A DNA stretch of 64,000 nucleotides from Arcticibacterium luteifluviistationis. GTDB taxonomy: Bacteria > Bacteroidota > Bacteroidia > Cytophagales > Spirosomataceae. Made by a program: the position numbers and the translations under genes. Location: positions 620,001 to 684,000 of the forward strand of contig NZ_CP029480.1 of the NCBI RefSeq assembly GCF_003258705.1, in the 5' to 3' direction. Below are positions 8,955-17,599 of this stretch, piece after piece (position 1 is the stretch's first letter; each line of letters opens with the position of its first letter). The notes under the pieces are model-generated. The model was not told the origin of the DNA, did no database searches, and saw only the letters and a program-made list of their open reading frames with translations.

Positions 8955-10928
8955 TTATAAATCAGGTCGGTTTCCTGTATCTGTATCCCAGAAATAACTC
9001 CAAGGTCGTTGTAATGAAAGCGGATATTGATTACTGCTAGGATTACTAGGTCTAACGTTTTTCAATGCAGTTTTTTTGAGACCATAGTTGGTCGTGTTCT
9101 TTGAAATACCAAAGTTCTCAAACTGGTCTGCTGCTATATCTGCAATTTGATGATAATAGTCTCTACGTGCTTCTAAAGAGGGAGCACCTAAAGACTTTTC
9201 ATAAAGCCGAATTCGTTTTTTGATATGTTCAGGCGGCTCTTCTCCGTGTTTTCCTCCGCTTTTATACCAATTAACCCATGCAATACCCCAGCGAGAATCA
9301 AACTCTAGCGGTACCATACTTGTTGGGTATCTACCTGGCATCCAGCTAGCAAAATCAATCCAAATGGCTGCATCGTGATCATTATTATTGGTACGCGAAA
9401 GCATGAGTGAACTCACTGTAATGTTTGCTCTGATGTCCAAACCAAGGTTCCTTCGCCATTGCTGAATCATCATTTCTAGCTGGTCAATACGTTCAGGAGG
9501 TCTATTGGTAGATTCTACAATAAAATGTACAGGGCGACCACTTGGCATCAACCTAATACCATCGGAATTCCGCTCTGTTAAGCCTAATTCATCTAAAAGC
9601 TTATTTGCTTTTTCTGCATCAAATTCTAAGTATTGCGTAGCGTATCTTTCATGATACATTGGACTGTCTTCAAATGGTGCATTGTTCCAAGGAGTGCCAT
9701 CACCAAAGAGGGCCGTTTCAATAATTTCCTTTCTGTCAAGGCCTATTGAAAGAGCAATGCGAAAGTCCTTCTCATTAAATAGCTTTCTTAATTCTGGGTC
9801 TTTATGCGTCAAATTCAATTGAAACAATAAACCAGTACCACCAATGGCAGTAGCTGGGTATAGTTCTGAACCATGACGCTTTGCTGTTCTAGCAAGTAAA
9901 GGGCGATTTACCGGTGTACCGAAAATGGAAAAGCCTAAGTCATTTTTGCCTCCAATGGCACCTAGCAGCATTCCTTCAGGGTCTCCGTAAACTATCCCTA
10001 CCAACTTGTTGATGTATGGTAGTTGGTTGCCAACTGAATCCACTTGCCAGAAATAGGGGTTTCGTTCTAAAACCACCATAGTGGCTCCACCTTTATAGGG
10101 TTCCACTACTTTCCATGGCTCTAATGTTGGCCTGTCTGGGTTCTCCCATCGTGTACCTACCGCCCTTGGGTCAGCGGTTAGCGTTCTTATATAATCTCTC
10201 CAGTCATTTAAGTTATTGGCTTTAAGCTCCGCTTCAATATCAGGATTATAATCTGGATGTGCTTTTAAGCAGTAAGCCTTTTGATAAAGTGTAGGATGCA
10301 GGTAACGCCTATCGGCCAAAACATATATAAACTCACTGTAAGGAACTTTAAAAGTAAAGTTAAAGGTATATTTATCTATTTTATTAAACTTCATCACCTC
10401 CCCACCCGCAGTCCAAACAGGAGCTAAGGGTTTTAAATCTTCATGAAGTAGAATATCATTTACTGCAAATTCCACATCGTCAGCAGTGAAAGCCGTACCA
10501 TCTGACCACTTCATTCCCTTCCGTAAATGAAAGGTAAAAACGGTGTGATTCTCATTAATTTCAAACGATTCAGCCACGTTAGGAATAACCCTAGTAAAAT
10601 TGGAATCAAAATCATGCTGTACCAGCCCCATCTCCGCCCAAGCTCTAATTGGGTCCATATTGCCCTGCCCTGAAAGTCCGAAAAGTAGTTTATCGCCATA
10701 TTTGCCTATTGCATTATATGGAACAACCACCTGAGGATCATCTGGAAGGCGTTTAGCTACTTCAGGCAAATCTCCTTTTGCCACTTTAGCAGCAAGTTCG
10801 GGATCTTCGCTGTATTTTGAAGAAGCTATTATAAGCTCCTCTGTTTCCATCAATTCCTTTTTATCAGTATTTCTTCCACACGAAAAAAGCAGCAATATAC
10901 CAAAGGCAATAAATGAGCTATTTTTCAT
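8955..10928 (-). CDS. ABC importer solute-binding lipoprotein, SBP_bac_5 family
   Basis: A 657-residue substrate-binding protein of the oligopeptide family (cluster C), made as a lipoprotein (LLLFSCGRN). Diagnostic stretches are VFTFHLRKGMKWSDGTAFTADD, FNFTFKVPYSEF and FRIALSIGLDRKEI. It is longer than DppA (about 535 residues), as is common for oligosaccharide- or large-peptide-binding members. The gene begins the four-gene importer, directly after a PL6 lyase on the same strand. In Bacteroidota most PULs use SusCD plus a symporter, so a complete importer of this family between two lyases is unusual. Periplasmic capture of lyase products is an inference. Confidence 0.92.
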   Translation of the reverse strand: MKNSSFIAFGILLLFSCGRNTDKKELMETEELIIASSKYSEDPELAAKVAKGDLPEVAKRLPDDPQVVVPYNAIGKYGDKLLFGLSGQGNMDPIRAWAEMGLVQHDFDSNFTRVIPNVAESFEINENHTVFTFHLRKGMKWSDGTAFTADDVEFAVNDILLHEDLKPLAPVWTAGGEVMKFNKIDKYTFNFTFKVPYSEFIYVLADRRYLHPTLYQKAYCLKAHPDYNPDIEAELKANNLNDWRDYIRTLTADPRAVGTRWENPDRPTLEPWKVVEPYKGGATMVVLERNPYFWQVDSVGNQLPYINKLVGIVYGDPEGMLLGAIGGKNDLGFSIFGTPVNRPLLARTAKRHGSELYPATAIGGTGLLFQLNLTHKDPELRKLFNEKDFRIALSIGLDRKEIIETALFGDGTPWNNAPFEDSPMYHERYATQYLEFDAEKANKLLDELGLTERNSDGIRLMPSGRPVHFIVESTNRPPERIDQLEMMIQQWRRNLGLDIRANITVSSLMLSRTNNNDHDAAIWIDFASWMPGRYPTSMVPLEFDSRWGIAWVNWYKSGGKHGEEPPEHIKKRIRLYEKSLGAPSLEARRDYYHQIADIAADQFENFGISKNTTNYGLKKTALKNVRPSNPSSNQYPLSLQRPWSYFWDTDTGNRPDL

Positions 10929-11010
10929 ATTAGCGTTTTTAAAAGAAACCTGTCAAAATTCACTAGCAGGCTAGAATCAATTCAGAGATTTAAAAGTTTA
11001 ATTTATTAGT

Positions 11011-13326
11011 TTAGTACATCAAATCCAGCTTTCGCTGTTGCTCTACTTTCATCTGCCCAGAGCGTTCTATTGTGTTGTTAAGCTCATGATTATTCTTTTC
11101 TCCCCATAAAAGAGCAACCAATTTAACAGGGTTGTTCTTAAATATATTGCCAGAAATAAGTACGTTGATTATGCCTGGAGTTTTGATCAATGTTCCAGTT
11201 TTATCTTTGCCACCGCATGAAGTAAAAGTGTTTTTTGACAAGGTTAAAAAGCCGCCAATAGTAGATTCATCATACCCACCACGGTAAAAATTTATCACAT
11301 CACTTTTCACATTGATAAATTTACAATTAACGAAAGTCACCATTTCTGCATTATAATTGCCTTTCTCCTCGGCAGCAAGTGTAAAACCATTATCACAGTT
11401 TTGGATGGTGGTATTACTGACACTGATAGAATCTGCAAAAGAACCTTTAGTGGCTTTGAGAATGTGCCCAAAGTCCTCAATCACACAATTGTCAATGAAT
11501 AAATTATAAGCAGAAGACATGTTTTGTTCCAATATGCCAAAAGCTAAAGAACTGTTCTCTCCTTTTATGTCAAGGTTATCAAGCCTCAAAACACCCTTAG
11601 GATTCATCTCAAAAGCGGGTGAATTTGTCGGAACTTTGAACACCAGTTGTACCTTGTCTGTCCCTTTAGAACGAAGTGTAATTTCTTTGTCAATTTTAAG
11701 TGATGTGCCTATTGTATAAACCTCGTCACTAAGTTCTATAATATCACCTGACTTGGCTTTCTTAATGTTATTCGCCAAATCTCCTTCTGCTGATGAAGCG
11801 GTAAAAACATTTGGCTTGGTTATGGCTTTCTCTGGCGAAAACCATTTTGGTCCGTATTTCTTTTTATCAATTACAAATTTTTCGGCTGAGGCTACTTTAT
11901 TAATTGCACCAACTCTATTGTTCTTGGCTCTTGTATCACCTAAAAGGTCGTGGTCAATTTTACCAAAATCAAAGCCCACGAATACACTATCCATACTTTG
12001 ATTTTGCGTATTTTCTGGTACATATAGCCAGTCATTGACCTGCTTCATTTTTAGCTTTTCATTTTTAAAAACATCATAAGTCGAATACTGACTACCACCA
12101 TTGTCAATAATGTTATTCTTAAAAAGAATGCCATCCATATCATCATAATTGATAACTGGTGTCTTATCTTCTTGGCTATTATAAACTAAATTATTAGCTA
12201 TGGTAGTCCTGATAGGAGCTGCCGAACGAATTTCACTTTTAGGAAGTACGCCTGCACTTGCAATATTTTGCCCAACACCAATTTGCCATGGAGATTTGCA
12301 ATCTACCCAGGTATTATGAGCAATGACTGCGTCAGAAACCTGTCTGTATCTATTTATGGGCGTCATGGGAATTCCATTCATTATGGCAAGGCCACTTCTG
12401 AATTCTACTCCTCTAATTTTGTAGAAATAATTATTAGTTATCCAGTGTCCAGCGTTAATTACCCTAACACCCCCGTAGAAGTTTGATTCATCACCACCGA
12501 TAAAAATATTGCCATCAACAGTGCCAAAATTGGCATGTCTCAAAACAAGAGAGCCTTCACACTTATTGAAAATATTGTTTGTATAAGAATTGTAAGCCGT
12601 TTTGTCAGAAATTATTTCAACCTCTCCATTACAGGCTTCAAAGTAATTATTAGAAACATTTACCCTACCAGGAGATAAAGAGGTTTTGCTATCACCCATT
12701 CTAATCGTTTCACCTCTTGGTCCACCTTTTCTTGGACGCGGTCCAAAATAGTTATTGACAATTTGATGATGATTATTCGTGTTTTCATTTCCATCATGAT
12801 AAACTAACAATGTAACGCCGTCATTTGATTTTCCTGCTATATAGCAATGATCCAGTTGGTTATCTTTTCCATAAAACTCAATCCACCTGTCTATTTTCGT
12901 TCTACTTGGCTGCGTAAATCCTTCTATGACGCATTCAGTAACTCTAGAATTAAATGCCGTACTGTCTTTACCAATTTTATAGCGAATAATTCCGCTGGAA
13001 GGTGTATGTCCGTTTCTAAAATAGAGACCACTAACTATCAAAAAATCGCCTCCAAGATGAAGGTAGGACTCGCCTTCTATAAATACTTCTCCTGGAGTTT
13101 CGGCACGCATAGTAATGGGTGCTTCTTTTGTACCATGACCATACAGTTTAATTTGAACATCCTTCCAGATGCCGTTTGCCAGTACAATTTCACTTCCAGG
13201 CTTAGCTTGCTTAATTGCAATATTCAGTTCGTCAATGTTCTTTACGTGATTGTCTTCACTCCTTGAGTTTTTGCTACAGGAAAATAGTAGGACAATTGAG
13301 AGCACTAAAAGTAAATTATTTTTCAT
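11011..13326 (-). CDS. PL6 family polysaccharide lyase, second copy, lipoprotein
   Basis: A 771-residue paralogue of the lyase at 2637-4946, alignable over its whole length with many identical blocks. The lipoprotein leader ends LLFSCSKN. The catalytic pattern is intact: E235 and E237 (NGEVEIISDK), K242, and R263 in LVLRHANFG. It therefore carries the same two-domain layout and probably the same bond chemistry (beta-elimination next to a uronate). Differences in the loop after GGPRGETIRMG (DSKTSLSPG instead of NPQMTPG) may reflect another chain preference, for example mannuronate- versus guluronate-rich blocks. That is a guess. It sits between the PQQ dehydrogenase and the ABC importer. Confidence 0.92.
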   Translation of the reverse strand: MKNNLLLVLSIVLLFSCSKNSRSEDNHVKNIDELNIAIKQAKPGSEIVLANGIWKDVQIKLYGHGTKEAPITMRAETPGEVFIEGESYLHLGGDFLIVSGLYFRNGHTPSSGIIRYKIGKDSTAFNSRVTECVIEGFTQPSRTKIDRWIEFYGKDNQLDHCYIAGKSNDGVTLLVYHDGNENTNNHHQIVNNYFGPRPRKGGPRGETIRMGDSKTSLSPGRVNVSNNYFEACNGEVEIISDKTAYNSYTNNIFNKCEGSLVLRHANFGTVDGNIFIGGDESNFYGGVRVINAGHWITNNYFYKIRGVEFRSGLAIMNGIPMTPINRYRQVSDAVIAHNTWVDCKSPWQIGVGQNIASAGVLPKSEIRSAAPIRTTIANNLVYNSQEDKTPVINYDDMDGILFKNNIIDNGGSQYSTYDVFKNEKLKMKQVNDWLYVPENTQNQSMDSVFVGFDFGKIDHDLLGDTRAKNNRVGAINKVASAEKFVIDKKKYGPKWFSPEKAITKPNVFTASSAEGDLANNIKKAKSGDIIELSDEVYTIGTSLKIDKEITLRSKGTDKVQLVFKVPTNSPAFEMNPKGVLRLDNLDIKGENSSLAFGILEQNMSSAYNLFIDNCVIEDFGHILKATKGSFADSISVSNTTIQNCDNGFTLAAEEKGNYNAEMVTFVNCKFINVKSDVINFYRGGYDESTIGGFLTLSKNTFTSCGGKDKTGTLIKTPGIINVLISGNIFKNNPVKLVALLWGEKNNHELNNTIERSGQMKVEQQRKLDLMY

Positions 13327-13396
13327 TCGTCTTTTTTAAATTTCGGGTATGGTTTACATCAATTTAGACAGCATTCAAATTTCTATGAATGACCTA

Positions 13397-15049
13397 TCAA
13401 AAAGTTCGGCTTTTTCTTATTTTTTCAATTTCAGAAATGGATATAGAGTCTTTGTGATTACTACCTCCTCGTACAAAATCTAATAACTCTTTAAGCTCTT
13501 CATTAGTAAGACTGGCGGCAAAACCAGGCATTACTTCGTTATACTTCTTTCCTTTCACTTCTATTTCTCCAGATTTACCAAAAAGAACTGTCTCAATAAG
13601 CTTATTCTTGTTTGCCACCGTCGCTGTTCCAATGAGCGGCGGAGTGAAATCAGGAATACCTTCGCCTTTACGCATGTGACAGGATGCACAGTTTCTACTA
13701 TATAGAATTCCTTCTTTAGTTTTGGATTCTTGAACCAACATCGGTATTGCTTCGGCATCTTCCTTCACGGTAACTAAGTCCGCATATTTTGCTTCCTCGT
13801 GCTCCTGAAGTACCGAAATCTTAATTATACGGTCATTCCCATCCTCAAGAACGTTGTCATACATCCATTTGTACCTATCTATATGCCAGTCTGAGTTGCT
13901 CGTAACCAGATACACATCGCCAGTATTTGATACACACAAATCTCTCAATCGGCCAAAGGCTTTCTGTAGATAAATTCTTTTATTGACAATTTTCTCTCCC
14001 GTTTCATCCAGTTTAAACAACCAGAGAGCACGCCCTTTAAGCATAGTAAGCATCAAGTTGTTTTTCCATTCAGGAATAGCCGAATGTTTATAAAAATCAA
14101 GGCCAGCAGGAGCTATGGTAGGTGTCCAACTATAAATCGGTTCTGTCACTGCCACGGTATCACAAAAAGCCTTTTCGTTTTCTTTATCACAATATCCTTC
14201 CACAAACGGCCAACCATAATTCCCTCTGGGCTTTATCAAATTGATTTCATCATCATTATCAGGTCCGTGTTCCGAGGCATAAATCTTTCCATTTGCCGCT
14301 ACCAGCCCCTGAGGGTTTCGATGCCCCATGGTATAGAAATAGTTGCCCGGAATTGGATTGTCGTCGGGTACAGTACCATCAAGGTTTAATCGGAGTACTT
14401 TTCCTGGTAAAGTATATTCCGTTTGAGCATTTTTAGAATCTGCCACATCGCCTATGATAAAAAGTAGCTTATTATCTTCACTAATAGTGAGCCTAGAGCC
14501 ATTATGTGCTCTAAATCCAGGAATTTCAGGCAATAAGAACTCAGGATTTATCAGGGTATCTTTTTTCAAATCATATTCATACCGCACTAATCTCGACTTT
14601 ATAAAATCGGTATTTCTTCCGTCACTAAGCTCAGCAGATACGGTAGTATCCATATATGTATAATGCATGTACACATAAGGTTCTTCATTAAAATCAGGAT
14701 GCAGCACCATTCCAAGCAAGCCAGGCGTTAGGCCTCCGTAATAAACATCTGGAATGTGCAGGACTTTTTTAGACTGCCCAGTGATAGGATTCATTCTCAT
14801 GACATTACCCTTCTTTTCCGTATACCAAAGTTGCTCATCTGCTCCCCAAGTAATTTCCCATGGTTCGTCCAAGTCTCGTTCTATTTCACTTACCAATAAT
14901 TTGGTTTCATCTAGCTGTATGATGAATTGCGGCTTTTCGAAGGATGGTCTTTCGGCAGATTTTGAGTTTTCACAACTTGTCAATAAAGCGATGAGCAACA
15001 CTGCGGTGATGTGAAGCAGCTTATTGAGTAATTGATATATTTTATTCAT
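13397..15049 (-). CDS. PQQ-dependent sugar dehydrogenase fused to cytochrome c
   Basis: A 550-residue exported protein, apparently a lipoprotein (LLTSCENS). Residues about 45-400 form the six-bladed propeller of the GSDH (glucose/sorbosone dehydrogenase) family. Recognisable stretches are LDEPWEITWGADEQLWYTEK, GLLGMVLHPDF, GHRNPQGL, YASEHGPDNDDEIN and NYGWPFVEGYC. The C-terminal 100 residues are a class-I cytochrome c with haem motif CASCH (454-458) and a likely axial Met507 in VMPGF. Such fusions pass electrons from PQQ to haem and on to the respiratory chain. It lies between the dehydratase and a PL6 lyase in the same direction, suggesting periplasmic oxidation of a released sugar. The substrate cannot be read from sequence. 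Confidence 0.88.
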   Translation of the reverse strand: MNKIYQLLNKLLHITAVLLIALLTSCENSKSAERPSFEKPQFIIQLDETKLLVSEIERDLDEPWEITWGADEQLWYTEKKGNVMRMNPITGQSKKVLHIPDVYYGGLTPGLLGMVLHPDFNEEPYVYMHYTYMDTTVSAELSDGRNTDFIKSRLVRYEYDLKKDTLINPEFLLPEIPGFRAHNGSRLTISEDNKLLFIIGDVADSKNAQTEYTLPGKVLRLNLDGTVPDDNPIPGNYFYTMGHRNPQGLVAANGKIYASEHGPDNDDEINLIKPRGNYGWPFVEGYCDKENEKAFCDTVAVTEPIYSWTPTIAPAGLDFYKHSAIPEWKNNLMLTMLKGRALWLFKLDETGEKIVNKRIYLQKAFGRLRDLCVSNTGDVYLVTSNSDWHIDRYKWMYDNVLEDGNDRIIKISVLQEHEEAKYADLVTVKEDAEAIPMLVQESKTKEGILYSRNCASCHMRKGEGIPDFTPPLIGTATVANKNKLIETVLFGKSGEIEVKGKKYNEVMPGFAASLTNEELKELLDFVRGGSNHKDSISISEIEKIRKSRTF

Positions 15050-15213
15050 ATTTCATAGGGCATTCATTTGAGAAAAGTGCCATTATTTTCAGAGAAACAA
15101 TAAACACTAGATGTGTTTTTCTTTCGACTAATAGGTAAACATTCAGTAGTGTAAAAAACAAGAAATACTCTTCCTGTATTTACTTCTAGAGAGCTACTTA
15201 TTAGCACTGTATT

Positions 15214-16431
15214 TTACCAATACCATAAGGTTCCGTCTTCTAGCCTGGTAACAGGCAAATAAGACCTTTTGTATGCATGCTTTAATCCTTCTTCTTCATT
15301 GTACTCCACTCCTAGCCCTGGCTTATCTTCTAGATGTATATACCCATTATCAAATGACAATGGATGGCTAAACACACTATTCAATTTTGCTGTCCCAAAT
15401 CCAATAAATTCCTGTACCCCAAAATTCGGAGCCCACAAATTAAAATGAGCATGAGCAGCATGACATATTGGTGATAAATCAGGAGCACCATGAGGTGCCA
15501 TCCTTACATTATACATGGCAGCAAAATCTGCCATTTTCTTCATTGGTGTAATACCGCCACCATGCGTAATTGCTGTTCTCAGGTAATCAATTGTCTGATT
15601 TACGATTAAGTCTTTAGCGTCCCATACCGTATTAAAAATCTCACCAATGGCCAATGGCGTAGTTGTATGATTTCTTATTATTTGGTACCCATCCTGATTA
15701 TCGGCAGCTGAAGCATCTTCCAAAAACATCAAATTGAATGGCTCTAATAGCTTACCAAGATGTGCTGACTCTATGGGAGTCAGTCTGCTATGCACATCAT
15801 GAACCAACTGTATTTCATATCCATATCTTTCTCTAGCCTGCTTAAAAAGCTCTGGAATAAAGTTCATGTATTTTGATGTGGACCAAGGCTGCTCTGGTGG
15901 AAGTGGACGGTCACTTTGAAGTTCAAAATAATCCTTCTTATCTCCCAAGGTTCCGTACGTGCCACCAAGACCTGGAATAGCACATTGTAACCTTACCGCC
16001 TTAAATCCCTGTTCAATAAATTTGCCAAGATTATCCAAGGTTTCGGTCATTGTTTCACCATTTGCATGACCATATGCCGTAATGCCCTCCCTACTTTTAC
16101 CACCAAGTAATTGATAGACCGGTAAACCAGCAACCTTACCTTTAATATCCCATAATGCCATATCAATGGCAGCAATGGCAGCCATAGTAATTGGCCCTCT
16201 TCTCCAATAAACACCTTTGTATAAGTATTGCCAGATGTCTTCTATTTGATGCGGATCTCTATTAATCAAGCACGGTACTACGTGCTCCTCCAGATAAGCC
16301 ACAACAGCCATTTCACGTCCATTTACTGTAGCATCACCTAAGCCGTAAACACCTTCATCCGTAATAACTTTTACTGTCACAAAGTTTCTTCCTGGACAAC
16401 TTACAAATACTTTTATCTGCTCAATCTTCAT
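15214..16431 (-). CDS. manD: D-mannonate dehydratase, enolase superfamily (ManD/RspA type)
   Basis: A 405-residue cytoplasmic enolase-superfamily enzyme whose whole sequence follows the ManD pattern: CPGRNFVTVKVITDEGVYG at the N-terminus, YLYKGVYWRRGP, and metal ligands D212, E238 and E264 spaced 26 and 26 as in characterised ManD proteins, with H214 in VHDVHSR. It converts D-mannonate to 2-keto-3-deoxygluconate. Some family members act on D-gluconate or have very low activity, so exact substrate is not certain. The product is also the central intermediate of alginate breakdown, which fits the flanking PL6 genes. It follows the regulator gene by about 90 bases. Confidence 0.9.
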   Translation of the reverse strand: MKIEQIKVFVSCPGRNFVTVKVITDEGVYGLGDATVNGREMAVVAYLEEHVVPCLINRDPHQIEDIWQYLYKGVYWRRGPITMAAIAAIDMALWDIKGKVAGLPVYQLLGGKSREGITAYGHANGETMTETLDNLGKFIEQGFKAVRLQCAIPGLGGTYGTLGDKKDYFELQSDRPLPPEQPWSTSKYMNFIPELFKQARERYGYEIQLVHDVHSRLTPIESAHLGKLLEPFNLMFLEDASAADNQDGYQIIRNHTTTPLAIGEIFNTVWDAKDLIVNQTIDYLRTAITHGGGITPMKKMADFAAMYNVRMAPHGAPDLSPICHAAHAHFNLWAPNFGVQEFIGFGTAKLNSVFSHPLSFDNGYIHLEDKPGLGVEYNEEEGLKHAYKRSYLPVTRLEDGTLWYW

Positions 16432-16522
16432 TCTTTCAACTCCTTTTTTATCTCCATTTTTTATAACCGTACCACGCTATAGTTTCATCCAATACTTTTA
16501 TGATAAAGGGCATTCCCATCAA

Positions 16523-17233
16523 TTACGATTCAGGAATAAAATCAACAAGGCTAGATAAATGCTCACGCATAGATTGCCTCGCTCTTTGCCCATCACCATT
16601 TTTAATATGTTCTAGAATAATTACATGTTCATTGTATGCTTTTAGATTCCGAGAATTACGGCAAATGTCATATTCTTTTGAAAAGCTACTCATGTGAGAG
16701 ACCAAGTAAGAAATCAGATACTTATTCACCTCGTTTTTAGATGCTTCTGCTATACGCACATGAAACATCAAATCCTCATCCACTCCCACTTCACCTTCTG
16801 CAATCTTATTACCTAATAAATCCAAAGCTTCTTCCAATGCTTTAATATTATCTAAATCGGCCCTTTCGGCCGCAAGACCAGCAGATTCTACTTCTAGCAA
16901 GAGACGAACTTCTAAAAGCGATTTATAATCGGGCCTAACCAAACTTAGCGTATTAGTGGCAAGCGACATAAGTGCAGCATCCTTAGTACCTACTACTACC
17001 CTTCCTCCTTGTGACACTTTTTCTAAAATCCCATGAAATTCTAGTTTACTAAGAGCGTCTCTTACGAACATTCTTCCAACATTGAATTTTTCGCTAAGAA
17101 ACCTTTCCGAAGGAATCTTATCACCTGCCTTTAATTGACCTGAAGAAATAAGACCATTTATCTGATCAACGATTTCATCCACCGGCATATCAACAACTAT
17201 TTCTTTTAAATCATTATAGACTTCCACAGACAT
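16523..17233 (-). CDS. FadR-subfamily GntR transcription regulator
   Basis: A 236-residue DNA-binding regulator. Residues about 15-80 form a GntR winged helix (GQLKAGDKIPSERFLSEKF, VRDALSKLEFHGILE), and the rest is an FCD ligand domain with the expected acidic and His residues (EDLMFHVRIAEAS). FCD regulators bind small organic acids such as uronate-pathway intermediates. It is the first gene of the minus-strand run, and a palindrome (17263-17272) lies 30 bases before its ATG. The palindrome recurs in front of the divergent operon, so it probably represses both directions and itself. Confidence 0.93.
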   Translation of the reverse strand: MSVEVYNDLKEIVVDMPVDEIVDQINGLISSGQLKAGDKIPSERFLSEKFNVGRMFVRDALSKLEFHGILEKVSQGGRVVVGTKDAALMSLATNTLSLVRPDYKSLLEVRLLLEVESAGLAAERADLDNIKALEEALDLLGNKIAEGEVGVDEDLMFHVRIAEASKNEVNKYLISYLVSHMSSFSKEYDICRNSRNLKAYNEHVIILEHIKNGDGQRARQSMREHLSSLVDFIPES

Positions 17234-17262
17234 ATTATTATTTTATTCCTCTTTCACCACAG

Positions 17263-17272
17263 TGGTTAACCA
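17263..17272. promoter_or_regulatory. candidate FadR-family operator, site 1
   Basis: The perfect 10-bp palindrome TGGTTAACCA sits 30 bases upstream of the regulator ATG. FCD-type GntR regulators typically bind TGGT...ACCA dyads, and an identical copy lies at 17435-17444. Binding is inferred, not shown. Confidence 0.6.
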
Positions 17273-17428
17273 AACTTTAATTAACTCTTTTCGGCCCAAA
17301 ATATCAAAGTACCCCTTCCTTCATAAAGTGCTAATTTAATGATTAAAAGTAATATTCAATGCATTTTATCAACATTTTAGCATGTTATTGTTTTATTTTT
17401 ACTGTGAATAATTCTATTTTAAAGAAAG

Positions 17429-17436
17429 TATTTTTG
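17429..17436 (+). promoter_or_regulatory. possible -7 promoter box of the divergent operon
   Basis: TATTTTTG matches the Bacteroidota TAnnTTTG box and overlaps the first bases of the palindrome at 17435-17444. A bound regulator would cover it. The start codon of the first gene is about 160 bases downstream, so the leader would be long. Confidence 0.35.
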
Positions 17437-17444
17437 GTTAACCA
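17435..17444. promoter_or_regulatory. candidate FadR-family operator, site 2
   Basis: A second perfect TGGTTAACCA palindrome, 162 bases from the first and still within the divergent intergenic region (17234-17599). It overlaps a plausible -7 box for the plus-strand genes. Nothing else of note was seen in the remainder of this 366-base region. Confidence 0.6.
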
Positions 17445-17599
17445 TTCTTTAAGGATTAGTTTTACCGAACAGTCTCAAAGCTATTTTGTGTATTTCGATA
17501 AGAAAATAACCTTATGCTTACCACGAGAATTTGTTAGAAAAATTGACAAGACAGAGACAGGTATAAATTCAATAAATAGATAATTCTAAAGCTTAATAA

